A stretch of 64,000 nt of DNA from Prochlorococcus marinus XMU1411 (GTDB lineage: Bacteria > Cyanobacteriota > Cyanobacteriia > PCC-6307 > Cyanobiaceae): assembly GCF_017696075.1 (NCBI RefSeq), contig NZ_JAAORI010000003.1, forward strand, positions 682,001 through 746,000, given 5' to 3'. The notes beneath the pieces were generated by a model. It was given only the letters and a program-made list of their open reading frames with translations, did no database searches and was not told the origin of the DNA. The position numbers and the translations under genes were made by a program. Of this stretch, positions 10,677 through 21,576 are shown one piece after another; the stretch's first letter is position 1, and every line of letters begins with the position of its first letter.

Positions 10677-11573
10677 ATGTCATTAAAATTAGACGGTAAA
10701 AAATTATCTCTGGAAATTGAGGAAAGATTAAATGACTATATTTCTAGTAATATAAAAATCGCAAAAAGAGCTCCCGGTTTAGCTGTAATAAGAATAGGTG
10801 AAGATCCAGCGAGTGGTGTTTATGTCAATAACAAGGAAAAAGCATGTTCAAGGGTAGGAATAAAGAGCTTTATCTTTCATCTAAAAAATAACGTAGAGCA
10901 AAAAGAAGTAGAAAAATTAATAAACAAGCTAAACTTGAACAAGGACATAGATGGAATGTTGCTACAACTTCCCATCCCAAAGAAATTTGATGAACAAAAG
11001 CTTATAAGTCATATCGATCCAAACAAAGATGTAGATGGATTAAATGAGATAAATATCGGCAAATTAGTAAAAAATGAGCCTGCTATGAGATCTTGTACGC
11101 CAGCAGGAATTATTAATTTATTAAAATCCCAAAATATTACAATTGAAGGAAAGAAAATTGTCGTAATAGGAAGAAGCTTACTGGTTGGGAAACCTCTATC
11201 GCTTATGTTATTGAATCTAAATGGGACAGTAACAATGACTCATTCAAAAACATTGAATTTACATAAAATCTGTATGGATGCTGACATATTAATTGCAGCA
11301 GCAGGAAAACCTAATCTAGTAGATTCTAGTTTTGTAAAAGAGGGAGCAGTGATTGTTGATGTAGGGATACATAGATTAAAAAGTTCTGATAAAAATAAAT
11401 CAAGATTATGTGGCGATGTATTATTAGAAGATGTAATTCCTAAAGTATTTGCTTACACACCTGTTCCAGGAGGGGTTGGTCCAATGACAGTCACAATGTT
11501 ACTAGTAAATACTATTTTTAGCTGGCAGAAAAAATTTGGTTTATCATCAACCCTAAATGAACTTTTGCCATAA
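10677..11573 (+). CDS. folD: Bifunctional methylenetetrahydrofolate dehydrogenase / methenyltetrahydrofolate cyclohydrolase
   Basis: This 298-residue FolD interconverts 5,10-methylene-, 5,10-methenyl- and 10-formyl-tetrahydrofolate, supplying one-carbon units for purines and formyl-Met-tRNA. Visible signatures are [14 protein letters not shown] (about residues 48-61, with the catalytic Lys), DVDGL (about 118-122), the Rossmann segment [13 protein letters not shown] and the C-terminal [14 protein letters not shown]. Length is normal. It is the first gene of a plus-strand run folD-crtE-DUF212 with gaps of 36 and 13 bases, suggesting cotranscription, and lies divergent from the HD-phosphohydrolase gene. 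Confidence 0.97.
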   Translation: MSLKLDGKKLSLEIEERLNDYISSNIKIAKRAPGLAVIRIGEDPASGVYVNNKEKACSRVGIKSFIFHLKNNVEQKEVEKLINKLNLNKDIDGMLLQLPIPKKFDEQKLISHIDPNKDVDGLNEINIGKLVKNEPAMRSCTPAGIINLLKSQNITIEGKKIVVIGRSLLVGKPLSLMLLNLNGTVTMTHSKTLNLHKICMDADILIAAAGKPNLVDSSFVKEGAVIVDVGIHRLKSSDKNKSRLCGDVLLEDVIPKVFAYTPVPGGVGPMTVTMLLVNTIFSWQKKFGLSSTLNELLP

Positions 11574-11609
11574 ATCTTAAGATGAAAAAATTATTTTTAA
11601 GAGTATAAA

Positions 11610-12512
11610 ATGACTGACGTTATTGATAACACTTCAGATTTTGAAAAATATCTTAAAGGCACAAAAAAGATTGTAGAAGAAGCACTTGATTTTTCCTTGG
11701 GTCCTGAGAATCCAGAAATATTAAGAGATTCAATGAGATATTCCCTTTTAGCTGGGGGGAAAAGAATACGTCCAATTTTATGTTTAGCATCCTGCAAACT
11801 GGCTGGAGGAGAACCCTCTCTTGCTGTTCCTACTGCGGTAGCCATTGAGATGATACATACAATGTCACTTATTCATGACGATCTGCCAGCTATGGATAAT
11901 GATGACTTGAGGAGAGGTAGGCCTACAAATCATAAAGTTTATGGAGATGCAATAGCTATTCTCGCAGGAGATGCTTTATTAACTAGAGCCTTCGAAATGG
12001 TCTCTTTAAGAAGCCCAGGAGTCGATCCAATTAGATTATTAAATGTAGTTGGCGAATTATCACTAGTAGCTGGTGCACCAGGCTTAGTCGGGGGACAAGT
12101 TGTTGATTTAGAGTGCGAAGGCAAAGAAGTAGACCTTGAAACTCTTGAATATATTCATCTTCATAAGACTGGGGCTTTATTAAAGGCTTGCGTAAGAACA
12201 GGTGCAATGATCGCAGGGGCGAACGAAAACATACTACAAGCTCTAACAACATATGCAGAGGGAATTGGTTTAGCCTTCCAAATAATAGATGATATTCTTG
12301 ATTTAACTTCTAGCAGTGAAAAGCTTGGTAAAACTGCTGGTAAAGATCTTTTAGCAGACAAAACTACTTACCCTAAATTACTTGGAATGGAGGAGTCAAA
12401 GAAAAGAGCATTTGATTTAGTTGAAAAAGCAAAAAAAGCAATTGAACCTTGGGGGGTAGATGCAAAGTATTTAATATCACTAGCCGACTTTATTACAAAT
12501 AGAGATAGATAA
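11610..12512 (+). CDS. crtE: Geranylgeranyl / farnesyl diphosphate synthase
   Basis: This 300-residue trans-prenyltransferase makes C20 geranylgeranyl diphosphate, the precursor for carotenoids, the phytyl tail of chlorophyll and prenylquinones. The first Asp-rich motif is DDLPAMDND (about residues 90-98), the short-chain GGPP/FPP pattern with two residues inserted between the Asp pairs. The second Asp-rich motif is IIDDILDL (about 221-228). GGKRIRP near residues 49-55 binds the diphosphate. Product length cannot be fixed from motifs alone, but cyanobacteria usually have one such enzyme and it makes C20. CrtH and the lycopene cyclase in this window use its products downstream. Confidence 0.93.
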   Translation: MTDVIDNTSDFEKYLKGTKKIVEEALDFSLGPENPEILRDSMRYSLLAGGKRIRPILCLASCKLAGGEPSLAVPTAVAIEMIHTMSLIHDDLPAMDNDDLRRGRPTNHKVYGDAIAILAGDALLTRAFEMVSLRSPGVDPIRLLNVVGELSLVAGAPGLVGGQVVDLECEGKEVDLETLEYIHLHKTGALLKACVRTGAMIAGANENILQALTTYAEGIGLAFQIIDDILDLTSSSEKLGKTAGKDLLADKTTYPKLLGMEESKKRAFDLVEKAKKAIEPWGVDAKYLISLADFITNRDR

Positions 12513-12525
12513 AAATTTTTAATTT

Positions 12526-13005
12526 ATGTCTGAGTTTTTTTCCTTTTTTAATAATTCAGTTCTTTTTTGGAGCTTATTATCCTGCTTGTTAGCTCAGTTT
12601 TTTAAAATTGTTTTCAATTTCTTTTCAACTGGTGAGATAAGATTTGGAATTATGTTCGAGACGGGCGGAATGCCTTCAAGTCATTCCGCCTTAATAACTG
12701 GTGCTACATCTGGTATTGGTTATGAATTGGGATTTGATAGCTCAATTTTCGCATTATCAGTTGCTGTAGCACTAATAGTTATGTATGACGCTAGTGGTGT
12801 TCGTAAATCAGCTGGGATTCAAGCTGCAGAAATCAATAAACTATCAAAAAAACTAGATCCTCAATCTAAATTACTTTTAAAAGAAACCCTAGGCCATACA
12901 AAAATTGAGGTCATGGTGGGGAGTTTTTTAGGACCATTAATTACTTTGCCTGGAATGTTTTTTATTGGTTCTCCTCTCAAAATAATTGATTTGATAATAA
13001 ATTAA
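12526..13005 (+). CDS. Divergent PAP2 (DUF212) membrane protein
   Basis: This 159-residue protein has several hydrophobic segments and the motif GGMPSSHSA (about residues 47-55). That motif resembles the SGH block of PAP2-type phosphatases and defines the DUF212 / divergent PAP2 family found in cyanobacteria and plant chloroplasts. A second conserved stretch, DASGVRKSAG (about 88-97), is also typical. No substrate is established, although a prenyl-diphosphate or lipid-phosphate phosphatase role is plausible given its position 13 bases after the GGPP synthase gene. Its stop overlaps the convergent cobB stop by 4 bases. Confidence 0.85.
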   Translation: MSEFFSFFNNSVLFWSLLSCLLAQFFKIVFNFFSTGEIRFGIMFETGGMPSSHSALITGATSGIGYELGFDSSIFALSVAVALIVMYDASGVRKSAGIQAAEINKLSKKLDPQSKLLLKETLGHTKIEVMVGSFLGPLITLPGMFFIGSPLKIIDLIIN

Positions 13006-14393
13006 GAATCCTTTGAAAAACTAATTTGGGTGGCATCTATAAAGTTTTTTGCAACTTCTGGAGAACTTGGCAAATGTAAGTGAATCCAACTTGCATGTAA
13101 TTTTTTATCAAAAAAACCTTCATTTTTGTATTCAGTTTTCCAAGATTTAATTTTCCATGGAGAAGTAAGTTCCTTCGGATGTTCAGCTTTTCTTAAATCA
13201 AGTTCAGATATATTTTTTTCAATTTCCCAATAATGATATTCATGTCCTCTAATTAATTGCTTTTGTTTAATTATCGGAGTATCTTTTAAACCCTCAATGT
13301 ATCTATAACCCACTGAAAGTTTACTTTTTTTCGATCTAAAAGGTAGGATACCACTCATTTTATGATCATTACCTTTTTCATCTTTTATTAAGTCTCCTAA
13401 AATCATCATACCTCCGCACTCTGCATATATAAATCCATTTTTGCGGAATTTCCTTAACGAATTTAAGCTTTTTATAGAGTTACTAATATGATCAGCATAT
13501 TTTTCGGGGAACCCTCCAGGAATAATTAAAGAAGAAGCCTCATTAGGAATTTCTTCATCATCATAAATACTCCATGAAATCAATGGAATTCCTATTTCAC
13601 TCAAAAACTCCTTAGTTTCAGGGTATTGAAAATGAAAGATTTTATCTTCTACAATTGCGATGGGTTTACTTTTGTCTATTTTAAAATCTTCAAGACTGAT
13701 AGAATTAAATATTTTCTTTTTAGGAGATTTCATAAATTTTAGAAGAGAAAATACATCAAGATTTCTTTCGGCGAAATTTGCAAAATATTCAACATCAATT
13801 TTTCTACCATTATCCAAAGGAGATATCAAACCTAAATTAGCCTTCTTTAAAGTTATTTTTGAATCAGATGGTAAAAAACCAAGAATTTCGATATCTTCAT
13901 TTTTAAAAACTTCTTCGATTAACTTTTTATGCCTATCTGAATTAACGTTATTAAATATAATTCCTGCTATTAACAACTCACCATCAAAATCTCTAAAGCC
14001 TCGAACAGTCGCCAAAAGAGAAGCTACTTGACCTCTAGCATTAACAATAAAAATTACTGGTGCATTGAGAAGTTTAGAGATATTTGCTGTGCTTGAATAG
14101 GTTGTTGATCCTAATCCATCAAATAGACCCATTGCTCCTTCAATTAATGAGAATTCATATTTAAAAGAATGTTTTAAAAAACTTTCTTGAACCCATTTCT
14201 CTCCACTTAAAAAAATATCTAAATTCCTGCAAATAGGTTGGCCAATTGAACTAAGTTGTTGTTGATCAAGATAATCTGGCCCAACCTTAAAAGTTTGTAT
14301 CTTTATACCTTTTGAGAACGCCCAACAAGATATCAAAAGCGATAATGTAGTTTTGCCACTATCAGTTGAAGGAGACGATATTACACAAGGCAT
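13002..14393 (-). CDS. cobB: Cobyrinate a,c-diamide synthase
   Basis: This 463-residue glutamine-dependent amidotransferase amidates side chains a and c of cobyrinate in B12 synthesis, using ATP. The N-terminal P-loop is in SSPSTDSGKTTLSLL (about residues 7-21), followed by the CobB/CbiA conserved KVGPDYLD (about 36-43). A class I glutamine amidotransferase domain with the nucleophile Cys in YAECGGMMILGD lies near residues 312-323. Length is usual for CbiA/CobB of the anaerobic-type route in cyanobacteria. The gene starts 3 bases after opcA and is probably the last of the zwf-opcA-cobB transcript. That coupling with the oxidative pentose phosphate pathway looks positional rather than functional. 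Confidence 0.94.
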   Translation of the reverse strand: MPCVISSPSTDSGKTTLSLLISCWAFSKGIKIQTFKVGPDYLDQQQLSSIGQPICRNLDIFLSGEKWVQESFLKHSFKYEFSLIEGAMGLFDGLGSTTYSSTANISKLLNAPVIFIVNARGQVASLLATVRGFRDFDGELLIAGIIFNNVNSDRHKKLIEEVFKNEDIEILGFLPSDSKITLKKANLGLISPLDNGRKIDVEYFANFAERNLDVFSLLKFMKSPKKKIFNSISLEDFKIDKSKPIAIVEDKIFHFQYPETKEFLSEIGIPLISWSIYDDEEIPNEASSLIIPGGFPEKYADHISNSIKSLNSLRKFRKNGFIYAECGGMMILGDLIKDEKGNDHKMSGILPFRSKKSKLSVGYRYIEGLKDTPIIKQKQLIRGHEYHYWEIEKNISELDLRKAEHPKELTSPWKIKSWKTEYKNEGFFDKKLHASWIHLHLPSSPEVAKNFIDATQISFSKDS

Positions 14394-14396
14394 TTA

Positions 14397-15698
14397 TTAG
14401 TTATTAAAACCATTAAATATTTGTAAGGCTATTTTAATTGAATTTTCAAAAAGAGGACTTGTGTTACCTCTACTACTTCCCAATAATTTACTAACATCAT
14501 ACTCTGATGTAGAAAAAGAATTTGGAACAACTTGTTCTATTAATTCCATATTAGCCATTCCCCCTGCTTCAAGTCTCATACATTCCACTGATTCACAGCC
14601 AAGTATTACACAAGTGTTATTTTTTTGAACCTCACTAATTTTTGAAATCAACCTTAATCCAATAACTTGTCCTAAATGAATACTTGGGTTTCCCAAAGAT
14701 AAGGGATTAATTGATGCAGAAATTATTTCGCCATTAATTCTTTGAAAATCTATTTTTGTTAATTCCTTATACCTTTCAGCTCTAAGAAAAGACCAACCAA
14801 GTTTATCGCTAATCCATGAAATCAAAAACAAAGCTTGGATTATATGATCTCCCGCGATATCAATATCAATATCAGTAATATGATCTAAAATTTGTCTCCT
14901 CGAAGGTGGATCAAAAATCATTGCCAATGATTCCCTCCAATTTTTCAACCTAACCCAATTCAAATCATTAATAGCTTTATTTGCATTATTTAATTGATCT
15001 AAAACTTTTAAACATCTGTTAGGCGATCCAAGAGCAGTATCAATTATTAACCTTTGACCATAATTAGTAAAATATTCGAAAATTTCAGGCGATTCATCCA
15101 AACTTCCATTCCACCACAACCAGGAAGGTAATTCATCAATAGATAATTCATCAATTATTTTTAATCCTTTTTCGGATATTGAGGCTGAATCCCCCCTTAT
15201 AACAACTAAATCCCCGCATATAGGTTGAATAGCGGGTTTATCACTTAAAGGACAGTAAGCGGACACAAAAGTTTGAATCTCTGAATGTTTATTTAACGTT
15301 GGCGCTAGAGTTATTAATCTTCTTGGATTCAATGTACTTATTGATGATTCAAAAAATTGTCCTCTAAAGTCTTCAAAGTCTTTATTAGATAAATTCTCCT
15401 TCAACAAATTCAATAATTCTTCACTACTAATCGAAGTAGTTATTGGAAGTCCTTGATCTAATATAAATTTTTTAGCAACTTCAATTATCTCTGGACTTAA
15501 ATTTCCGGTAATTGGTCCATTTACTAAACCTCTTTGAACCAAACATTGTTCTAGCCAAGCAGGCTGCCAGACCATCAATGTAAAAGTATTAGCTCCAGAA
15601 TTATCTGCATTCTCTGAAATCCATAATTTATTAAGGTAATTAGAAATTTCCTGATAAGGTAACTCTAATGGGGTTTGGAGTGTTAGTTGAGGTTTCAT
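14397..15698 (-). CDS. opcA: Glucose-6-phosphate dehydrogenase assembly protein OpcA
   Basis: This 433-residue OpcA is the cyanobacterial activator that promotes assembly of active glucose-6-phosphate dehydrogenase, important for NADPH supply in the dark. The call rests on length, general sequence character and position directly after zwf (2-base gap), the conserved arrangement in cyanobacteria. The middle contains Trp-rich stretches (DELPSWLWWNG) and a conserved cysteine-bearing LGCESVECMRLE near the C-terminus. OpcA is reported to be redox-sensitive through thioredoxin; whether these Cys serve that role here is inference. Confidence 0.93.
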   Translation of the reverse strand: MKPQLTLQTPLELPYQEISNYLNKLWISENADNSGANTFTLMVWQPAWLEQCLVQRGLVNGPITGNLSPEIIEVAKKFILDQGLPITTSISSEELLNLLKENLSNKDFEDFRGQFFESSISTLNPRRLITLAPTLNKHSEIQTFVSAYCPLSDKPAIQPICGDLVVIRGDSASISEKGLKIIDELSIDELPSWLWWNGSLDESPEIFEYFTNYGQRLIIDTALGSPNRCLKVLDQLNNANKAINDLNWVRLKNWRESLAMIFDPPSRRQILDHITDIDIDIAGDHIIQALFLISWISDKLGWSFLRAERYKELTKIDFQRINGEIISASINPLSLGNPSIHLGQVIGLRLISKISEVQKNNTCVILGCESVECMRLEAGGMANMELIEQVVPNSFSTSEYDVSKLLGSSRGNTSPLFENSIKIALQIFNGFNN

Positions 15699-15700
15699 TT

Positions 15701-17224
15701 TTAAGGTCTACGCCAGAAAATATTATCTTTTGAAAGTAATTGATCAGACTCAGGAGGTCCCCAAGTCATTGATTCATAATTATAAATAGGTAACTTCCAA
15801 GGAGAATTATCCATCAATTCTATTAATGGGGTATAAAGTTTCCAGGCTGCCTCTACTTCATCACTTCGAGTAAATAGGGTTGGGTCAGAAAGCATCGCAT
15901 CAGCTAATAATCTTACATAGCCTTCATCTGATGGTTCTCCAAATGATTCATCATAAGAAAATTCCATCTCAACAGGCCTAGATTTCATTCCAGAACCAGG
16001 AGATTTTACCTCAAATTTGAAAGTAGCACCCTCATTTGGCTGAATTCTAAGGATAAGTTGATTTGGGGCAGGATTTATTATTGTTGATTCAAATAAATGA
16101 ACAGGCACGTCTTTAAAAGTTAAGACTATTTCTCCGAGTCTTTTAGGTAATCTTTTCCCTGTTCTCAAATAAAAAGGAACCCCTTGCCAACGCCAGTTAT
16201 CAACGAATACTTTTGTCGCAATATAAGTTTCTGTTGTGCTATTACAATTAACACCATCTTCCTGCCTATATCCTTTGAGTCTATTTAAGATATTTCCTCC
16301 CTCTCCATATTGACCTCTTATGCAACAATTCCACGGTTCATTTTCTTCGGCAAGTTTTGCAGCTTGAAGGACCTTAGCTTTTTCATTTCTTATTGCTTCT
16401 GGTTCAAATTTTCCAGGAGGTTCCATAGCAGTAACAGCAAGCATTTGAGTCATATGATTTTGCAGCATATCTCTTAAAGCACCAGAGCTTTCGTAATAAC
16501 CTGCTCTATCTTCAACACCAACCGTTTCAGATGAAGTGATTTGGACACTTGATATGTAATTCCTATTCCAGATTGGTTCAAAAATTGTGTTAGCAAACCT
16601 CAAAACAAGAATATTTTGAACTGTCTCTTTACCTAAGTAATGATCAATCCTATAAATCTGACTTTCTTCAGCACAACTTTGGACGATCTTATTCAATTTT
16701 TTTGCACTCGAATAATCCCTTCCAAAAGGTTTTTCAATCACTAAACGACTTTTTTTAGGGTCTTCTAAAAGGCCAGCTGCTTTAAGAGCTTTACATCCAC
16801 TTGCATAGAAATTTGGGGATACTGATAAGTAAAATGTTCTATTCCCATGAGTAGCTTGTGTTTTATCAATTTCATTTAATCTTTTAGAAAGTCTTTCTAC
16901 ATGATCATATTGTTGTAAGTCAACTGGTTCATAGAAAAGATAATTAGAAAATTGTTCCCACTCCCTTTCTTTACCAGATATTTGGTTGGATAGCTTTACT
17001 TTCATCTTTTCTCTAAACTCATTATCAGTCCAAGGTCTTCTAGCACAACCAACTATTCCAAATTCGCTTGGAATTCTTCTTTGCAAATAGAGTTCAAATA
17101 AGGCTGGTATTAATTTTCTATGAGTAAGGTCTCCACTAGCACCAAATATTACTAAGCATTGTGGAGATATGACTCTTTCCTGCCGTAAACCTAATCTTAA
17201 AGGATTACTTAAAGTTGAAGGCAT
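15701..17224 (-). CDS. zwf: Glucose-6-phosphate 1-dehydrogenase
   Basis: This 507-residue enzyme oxidises glucose-6-phosphate to 6-phosphogluconolactone with NADP+, the entry to the oxidative pentose phosphate pathway and the main source of reductant at night. The coenzyme motif FGASGDLTHRKL lies at residues 28-39. The active-site signature RIDHYLGKE lies near residues 192-200, with the catalytic His and Lys. Length is normal. It heads the zwf-opcA-cobB group; a 109-base gap separates it from petH, which lies upstream on the same strand, and may carry its promoter. Confidence 0.97.
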   Translation of the reverse strand: MPSTLSNPLRLGLRQERVISPQCLVIFGASGDLTHRKLIPALFELYLQRRIPSEFGIVGCARRPWTDNEFREKMKVKLSNQISGKEREWEQFSNYLFYEPVDLQQYDHVERLSKRLNEIDKTQATHGNRTFYLSVSPNFYASGCKALKAAGLLEDPKKSRLVIEKPFGRDYSSAKKLNKIVQSCAEESQIYRIDHYLGKETVQNILVLRFANTIFEPIWNRNYISSVQITSSETVGVEDRAGYYESSGALRDMLQNHMTQMLAVTAMEPPGKFEPEAIRNEKAKVLQAAKLAEENEPWNCCIRGQYGEGGNILNRLKGYRQEDGVNCNSTTETYIATKVFVDNWRWQGVPFYLRTGKRLPKRLGEIVLTFKDVPVHLFESTIINPAPNQLILRIQPNEGATFKFEVKSPGSGMKSRPVEMEFSYDESFGEPSDEGYVRLLADAMLSDPTLFTRSDEVEAAWKLYTPLIELMDNSPWKLPIYNYESMTWGPPESDQLLSKDNIFWRRP

Positions 17225-17333
17225 ATTTTTAGTATTCTTTTTTTAAAATCCTCCTTTTTTTTAAAATTAGCTACATATTGTGTCTAAACCAAAAAGTATT
17301 TAGCAAGAGTAACTTAAATCAAATATTAAAGAT

Positions 17334-18449
<1,116 letters not shown>

Positions 18450-18627
18450 TTAGATTTCTTTTATAAAAGATTATCAATTTGTAGTTTAATTTGTAGTGAT
18501 TTTACAAAAATGGTTACGTTTTGAGATCGGAATAATTTTATGAAATTATTTTTATTTTTCAGTATTTATTGCTTTTATCGGTATAGTTACACAGAAATAA
18601 TTTTTTATCTAATTAAAAAATTCATTT

Positions 18628-19170
18628 ATGAATAATCCTCAAGAATCAGTAGACCATTCTAAAAGAAATGACTACAGAACAATTGAGCAAACGATGGAAA
18701 AGCTTTCTGGAGGGACAAGAAGACTTGCAGCTCAACTTACAACCTCTGCGAGTTTTGATTCTTTGTGGAATGTTTTAACAGATTATGATCGACTAAATCT
18801 TTACATACCAAATTTACTGTCAAGCAAAAAAATATATCAAAAGGACAATAATGTGCACCTTAAACAAGTTGGGGCTCAAGATTTTCTTGGGATGAAATTT
18901 TCAGCTGAGGTAACTATCGATTTATTTGAAGATAAGGAGATTGGCCTTTTAAAATTCAATTTAATAAAAGGAGATTTCAGAAAATTTGAAGGTAGTTGGA
19001 AAATTCAAAATATTAATAATACTTCAAATAATTCATTAATTTATGATCTTACAGTTCAAGGATGTCAATGGATGCCAATAGGGATGATAGAGAAAAGACT
19101 AAAAAAAGATCTCTCAGAGAATTTGATTGCCGTAGATAAGCAAGCAAAAGAAATAAGTAAATTAGTTTAA
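18628..19170 (+). CDS. SRPBCC (START/Coq10-like) family protein
   Basis: This 180-residue protein has the pattern of polyketide cyclase/Coq10 START-like proteins. A central block reads SFDSLWNVLTDYDRLNLYIPNL (about residues 43-64, given here as two joined segments: SFDSLWNVLTDYD and RLNLYIPNL). A long C-terminal helix (MIEKRLKKDLSENLIAVD) closes the lipid-binding pocket in this fold. Such cyanobacterial and chloroplast proteins are thought to bind hydrophobic ligands such as quinones, carotenoids or pigments; the ligand here is unknown. It stands alone between petH (divergent, 181-base gap) and tRNA-Glu on the opposite strand. Confidence 0.8.
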   Translation: MNNPQESVDHSKRNDYRTIEQTMEKLSGGTRRLAAQLTTSASFDSLWNVLTDYDRLNLYIPNLLSSKKIYQKDNNVHLKQVGAQDFLGMKFSAEVTIDLFEDKEIGLLKFNLIKGDFRKFEGSWKIQNINNTSNNSLIYDLTVQGCQWMPIGMIEKRLKKDLSENLIAVDKQAKEISKLV

Positions 19171-19182
19171 AATTTTAAATAA

Positions 19183-19255
19183 TAGCCCCAAGGGGATTCG
19201 AACCCCTGTCGCCTCCGTGAAAGGGAGGTGTCCTAGGCCTCTAGACGATGGGGCC
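19183..19255 (-). tRNA. trnE: tRNA-Glu (TTC)
   Basis: A 73-base cloverleaf on the minus strand. Acceptor arms GGCCCCA and TGGGGCT pair with one G-U at the end, and the discriminator is A. The anticodon loop CTTTCAC, in a CCTCC/GGAGG stem, gives anticodon TTC. The T-loop TTCGAAT is standard. No CCA is encoded. In cyanobacteria, Glu-tRNA also feeds haem and chlorophyll synthesis through glutamyl-tRNA reductase, so this gene serves both translation and pigment supply. Confidence 0.96.
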
Positions 19256-19296
19256 AGGAAATTAGCATAACAGCTTATTAAAAATTAAGAGTAAGG

Positions 19297-20415
19297 CTAG
19301 CCTTTCGTCAAGTATTGTTGCTCTTTGTTTTGTCCTTGCCACACAGGAACTGTAAAATGAAAGCAAGAACCTACTCCAATTTCAGATACAACCCATATTC
19401 TTCCCCCATGGACTTGTACTATTCTCCTGCATACAGATAACCCTATCCCAAATCCTGAAGTTCCTTCGGAAGTCTGTGGGAGCCTTACTCTATCAAGAAA
19501 AATTCTTTTTTGTTCGCTCATAGGAATCCCAGCACCTTTGTCACAAATTGTTATTTCTACCCATTGATTTGTCTTGTGAATCATTGTAATTTTTATAGAC
19601 CCTGAGTCTTTAGAAAATTTAATAGCATTTTCAATTAAATTTAAAAATACTTGCCTCATTCTTCTTTGATCAGCGAATACGCTTGGCAGATCAGATGGGA
19701 TATCAGTATCAATTTCAATATTCCTTAGTCTCCATAATTTTTCCAATTCGAGTATTACTTCAGCACTAATATTACCTAAGTCAATTTTCTGAGGATTAAA
19801 TAACGCTTCCCATTTTGTTGTTCCAACCTCTAAAAGATCCTGAGATAAGAGTTCAATCTCTTCTAGACGTCTTTTAATTACTTCCTGTAATTTTGAAATA
19901 TCTATTTGTCCAAGTTTTTGACTTTGAACAGCCAAAGTGGCAGCAGTTAATGGGGTTCTTAGTTCATGCGCAACCATTCTTAATAATCTCTCCTGAGATT
20001 CTATTCTTTTTGTTAAAGTCTCATTTTCTTGTCTTAAAACAAGAAGTTCGTCTTCTAAAAGAAATTCTTTTTGAGTTCTAATTGAATCAATTTTGGATGG
20101 TTGCAAATTAATTCCCAAGTTTTTTGTTAAGCCTTCTTCTGTCCACCTCGGCAACCATTTTTGGAACTGAGAGAAAATATTACTTCCTGCAAATATTTGC
20201 TTTGGAGTCGGTGAAACTTTTATTAAAGCAGGAATGGCAACTAACCTGTGTAATTCTAGTAATTCTGGTTGCTCTGTAGGTTCGGATATTTGTAGAGATA
20301 TCTCAAATTCACAATCACCTGATTCTAAATAAGCTATCAAGGACTTAATATCACTACTAGAAATTTGATTTCTAGATGCTACAAGTATTAATTTTAGCTC
20401 TTTTTTTTCATTCAA
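19297..20415 (-). CDS. sasA: Circadian clock sensor histidine kinase SasA
   Basis: This 372-residue kinase has an N-terminal KaiB-like thioredoxin-fold domain (residues about 5-95), the part of SasA that binds KaiC. A coiled region follows, then the kinase core. Visible motifs are the H-box VAHELRTPL with H150, N-box NLIENAIKF (about 259-267), G1 DKGAGIP (292-298) and G2 GFGIGLSVC (321-329). SasA is cytoplasmic: it autophosphorylates on KaiC contact and passes phosphate to RpaA, driving daily gene expression. No membrane segments are present. Prochlorococcus is known to lack kaiA while keeping kaiB, kaiC and sasA. The kai genes are not in this window. Confidence 0.95.
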   Translation of the reverse strand: MNEKKELKLILVASRNQISSSDIKSLIAYLESGDCEFEISLQISEPTEQPELLELHRLVAIPALIKVSPTPKQIFAGSNIFSQFQKWLPRWTEEGLTKNLGINLQPSKIDSIRTQKEFLLEDELLVLRQENETLTKRIESQERLLRMVAHELRTPLTAATLAVQSQKLGQIDISKLQEVIKRRLEEIELLSQDLLEVGTTKWEALFNPQKIDLGNISAEVILELEKLWRLRNIEIDTDIPSDLPSVFADQRRMRQVFLNLIENAIKFSKDSGSIKITMIHKTNQWVEITICDKGAGIPMSEQKRIFLDRVRLPQTSEGTSGFGIGLSVCRRIVQVHGGRIWVVSEIGVGSCFHFTVPVWQGQNKEQQYLTKG

Positions 20416-20521
20416 ATGATTAGCCCTGAAGTGTTGAAAAGCTGTTAATCCTTATAAACACCTTAAGATATTTATTTTTATTCTACAAATAAGCTATGAA
20501 ATAGATATGACATTTTTATAA

Positions 20522-21064
20522 ATGGTTGTTATTAATCAAAAGAATAATCTAAATTTCGGTGAAAATGATACACCAGAAATTTATTTGAATAGCAATTTAA
20601 AAAGATGGTTTTCAAGAAATATTGGATTCTGGAAATCTAATAGAACATATTTTCTTGATCAATTACAAAAAACTTATACCTTATGCATGAATATTGATAT
20701 ACAAGCTCTTGAAAATAAATCTGAATGGGAGTCGCACTATAAATTCACATGGTATCCAGATAAAAAATATGATTTCTTTAAAGAAAATCCCCAGTATAAA
20801 GAACGTGGGGAAATGCAAGCATTTTTAAGAGGTCACCAACTTGTAAGGGGTAATTTTTATTTAAGTGATGTCGAAGGGATATCAAATATAAGGCAAGTAG
20901 ATGAACACGAAATGATTTTTGAATCTTCTTATGAAGATTGGTATATTCTTGAACACACAAGATTAATAGATTCTGATAACTATAGATATAGGGTTATTTA
21001 TTCATGGAATAATAATAAGCTAAAAATAGTAGAGAATCATCATGAAATAAAAATTATTAAGTAA
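20522..21064 (+). CDS. CpeS/CpcS-like phycobiliprotein lyase family protein (tentative)
   Basis: This 180-residue soluble protein looks like the CpeS/CpcS lipocalin-type chromophore lyases. An N-terminal FWKSNRTYFL stretch (about residues 37-46) resembles the conserved W-x-S-x-R-T block. Alternating beta strands follow, with a late EHTRLIDSDNYRYRVIYSW segment resembling the family's closing strands. S/U-type lyases attach bilins to phycobiliprotein Cys residues. High-light Prochlorococcus has only a relic phycoerythrin, so a full lyase role is uncertain; bilin handling or a relic function is possible. It is divergent from sasA (106-base gap). The similarity was judged by eye only. Confidence 0.5.
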   Translation: MVVINQKNNLNFGENDTPEIYLNSNLKRWFSRNIGFWKSNRTYFLDQLQKTYTLCMNIDIQALENKSEWESHYKFTWYPDKKYDFFKENPQYKERGEMQAFLRGHQLVRGNFYLSDVEGISNIRQVDEHEMIFESSYEDWYILEHTRLIDSDNYRYRVIYSWNNNKLKIVENHHEIKIIK

Positions 21065-21126
21065 GTTCTTTTATCAGTTAATTTGAAAACTGAAAATGTT
21101 ATCTTGTAAAAATATATTATTAGTTA

Positions 21127-21567
21127 ATGAATATTATTTTCAATACAAAAAGAATTATTAAATTGTTAGGTATTAGCCTTATTATACCCTTTACACTTTT
21201 TGAAATTAATACATTAAGTAAAAAAATTAAGGCCGAAGAAAATTTTATTGCAGCTTCTGAAAAAGATCTTTTCCTATATCGACAAATGGGCGCTTCTTAT
21301 CTTTGTATAGCTTCTAAAGCTGAAGTAGATTTTAATAAAGGACTTGGCATCGCAAGTGCTACTTTCGCAAATGTAATAATTGGCAAGCATGGAGGAGCAA
21401 TCAAGGAATTAGGGAAGGAAAAACTTGACGAAAAAAAATTATATAACGCAGGCACATTTCAGATTGTAGGGAGTGCGCTAAATATTTGTCCTGAAAGTAT
21501 TCCTAAGAATATAAAAAATGATTATGAAAAAAGGGTAAAGCAACTTGTAAAGCAAAACAAAAAATAA
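21127..21567 (+). CDS. Hypothetical secreted protein
   Basis: This is a 146-residue protein with an N-terminal basic-hydrophobic segment (residues 1-26, KRIIKLLGISLIIPFTLF), likely a signal peptide or anchor, with a possible cleavage after the Ala-containing KKIKAEE region. The mature part has two Cys (in SYLCIAS and LNICPES, about 80 residues apart) that could form a disulfide in the periplasm or lumen, and a Lys-rich C-terminus. I do not recognise the family or any catalytic motif. It follows the CpeS-like gene by 62 bases and ends 9 bases from the convergent prs gene. Confidence 0.7.
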   Translation: MNIIFNTKRIIKLLGISLIIPFTLFEINTLSKKIKAEENFIAASEKDLFLYRQMGASYLCIASKAEVDFNKGLGIASATFANVIIGKHGGAIKELGKEKLDEKKLYNAGTFQIVGSALNICPESIPKNIKNDYEKRVKQLVKQNKK

Positions 21568-21576
21568 TCTTATTGG

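Noticed and set aside
18497-18511. NtcA-like GTA-N-TAC site upstream of petH
   Set aside because: The spacing is 7 rather than 8 bases, so it does not match the NtcA consensus.
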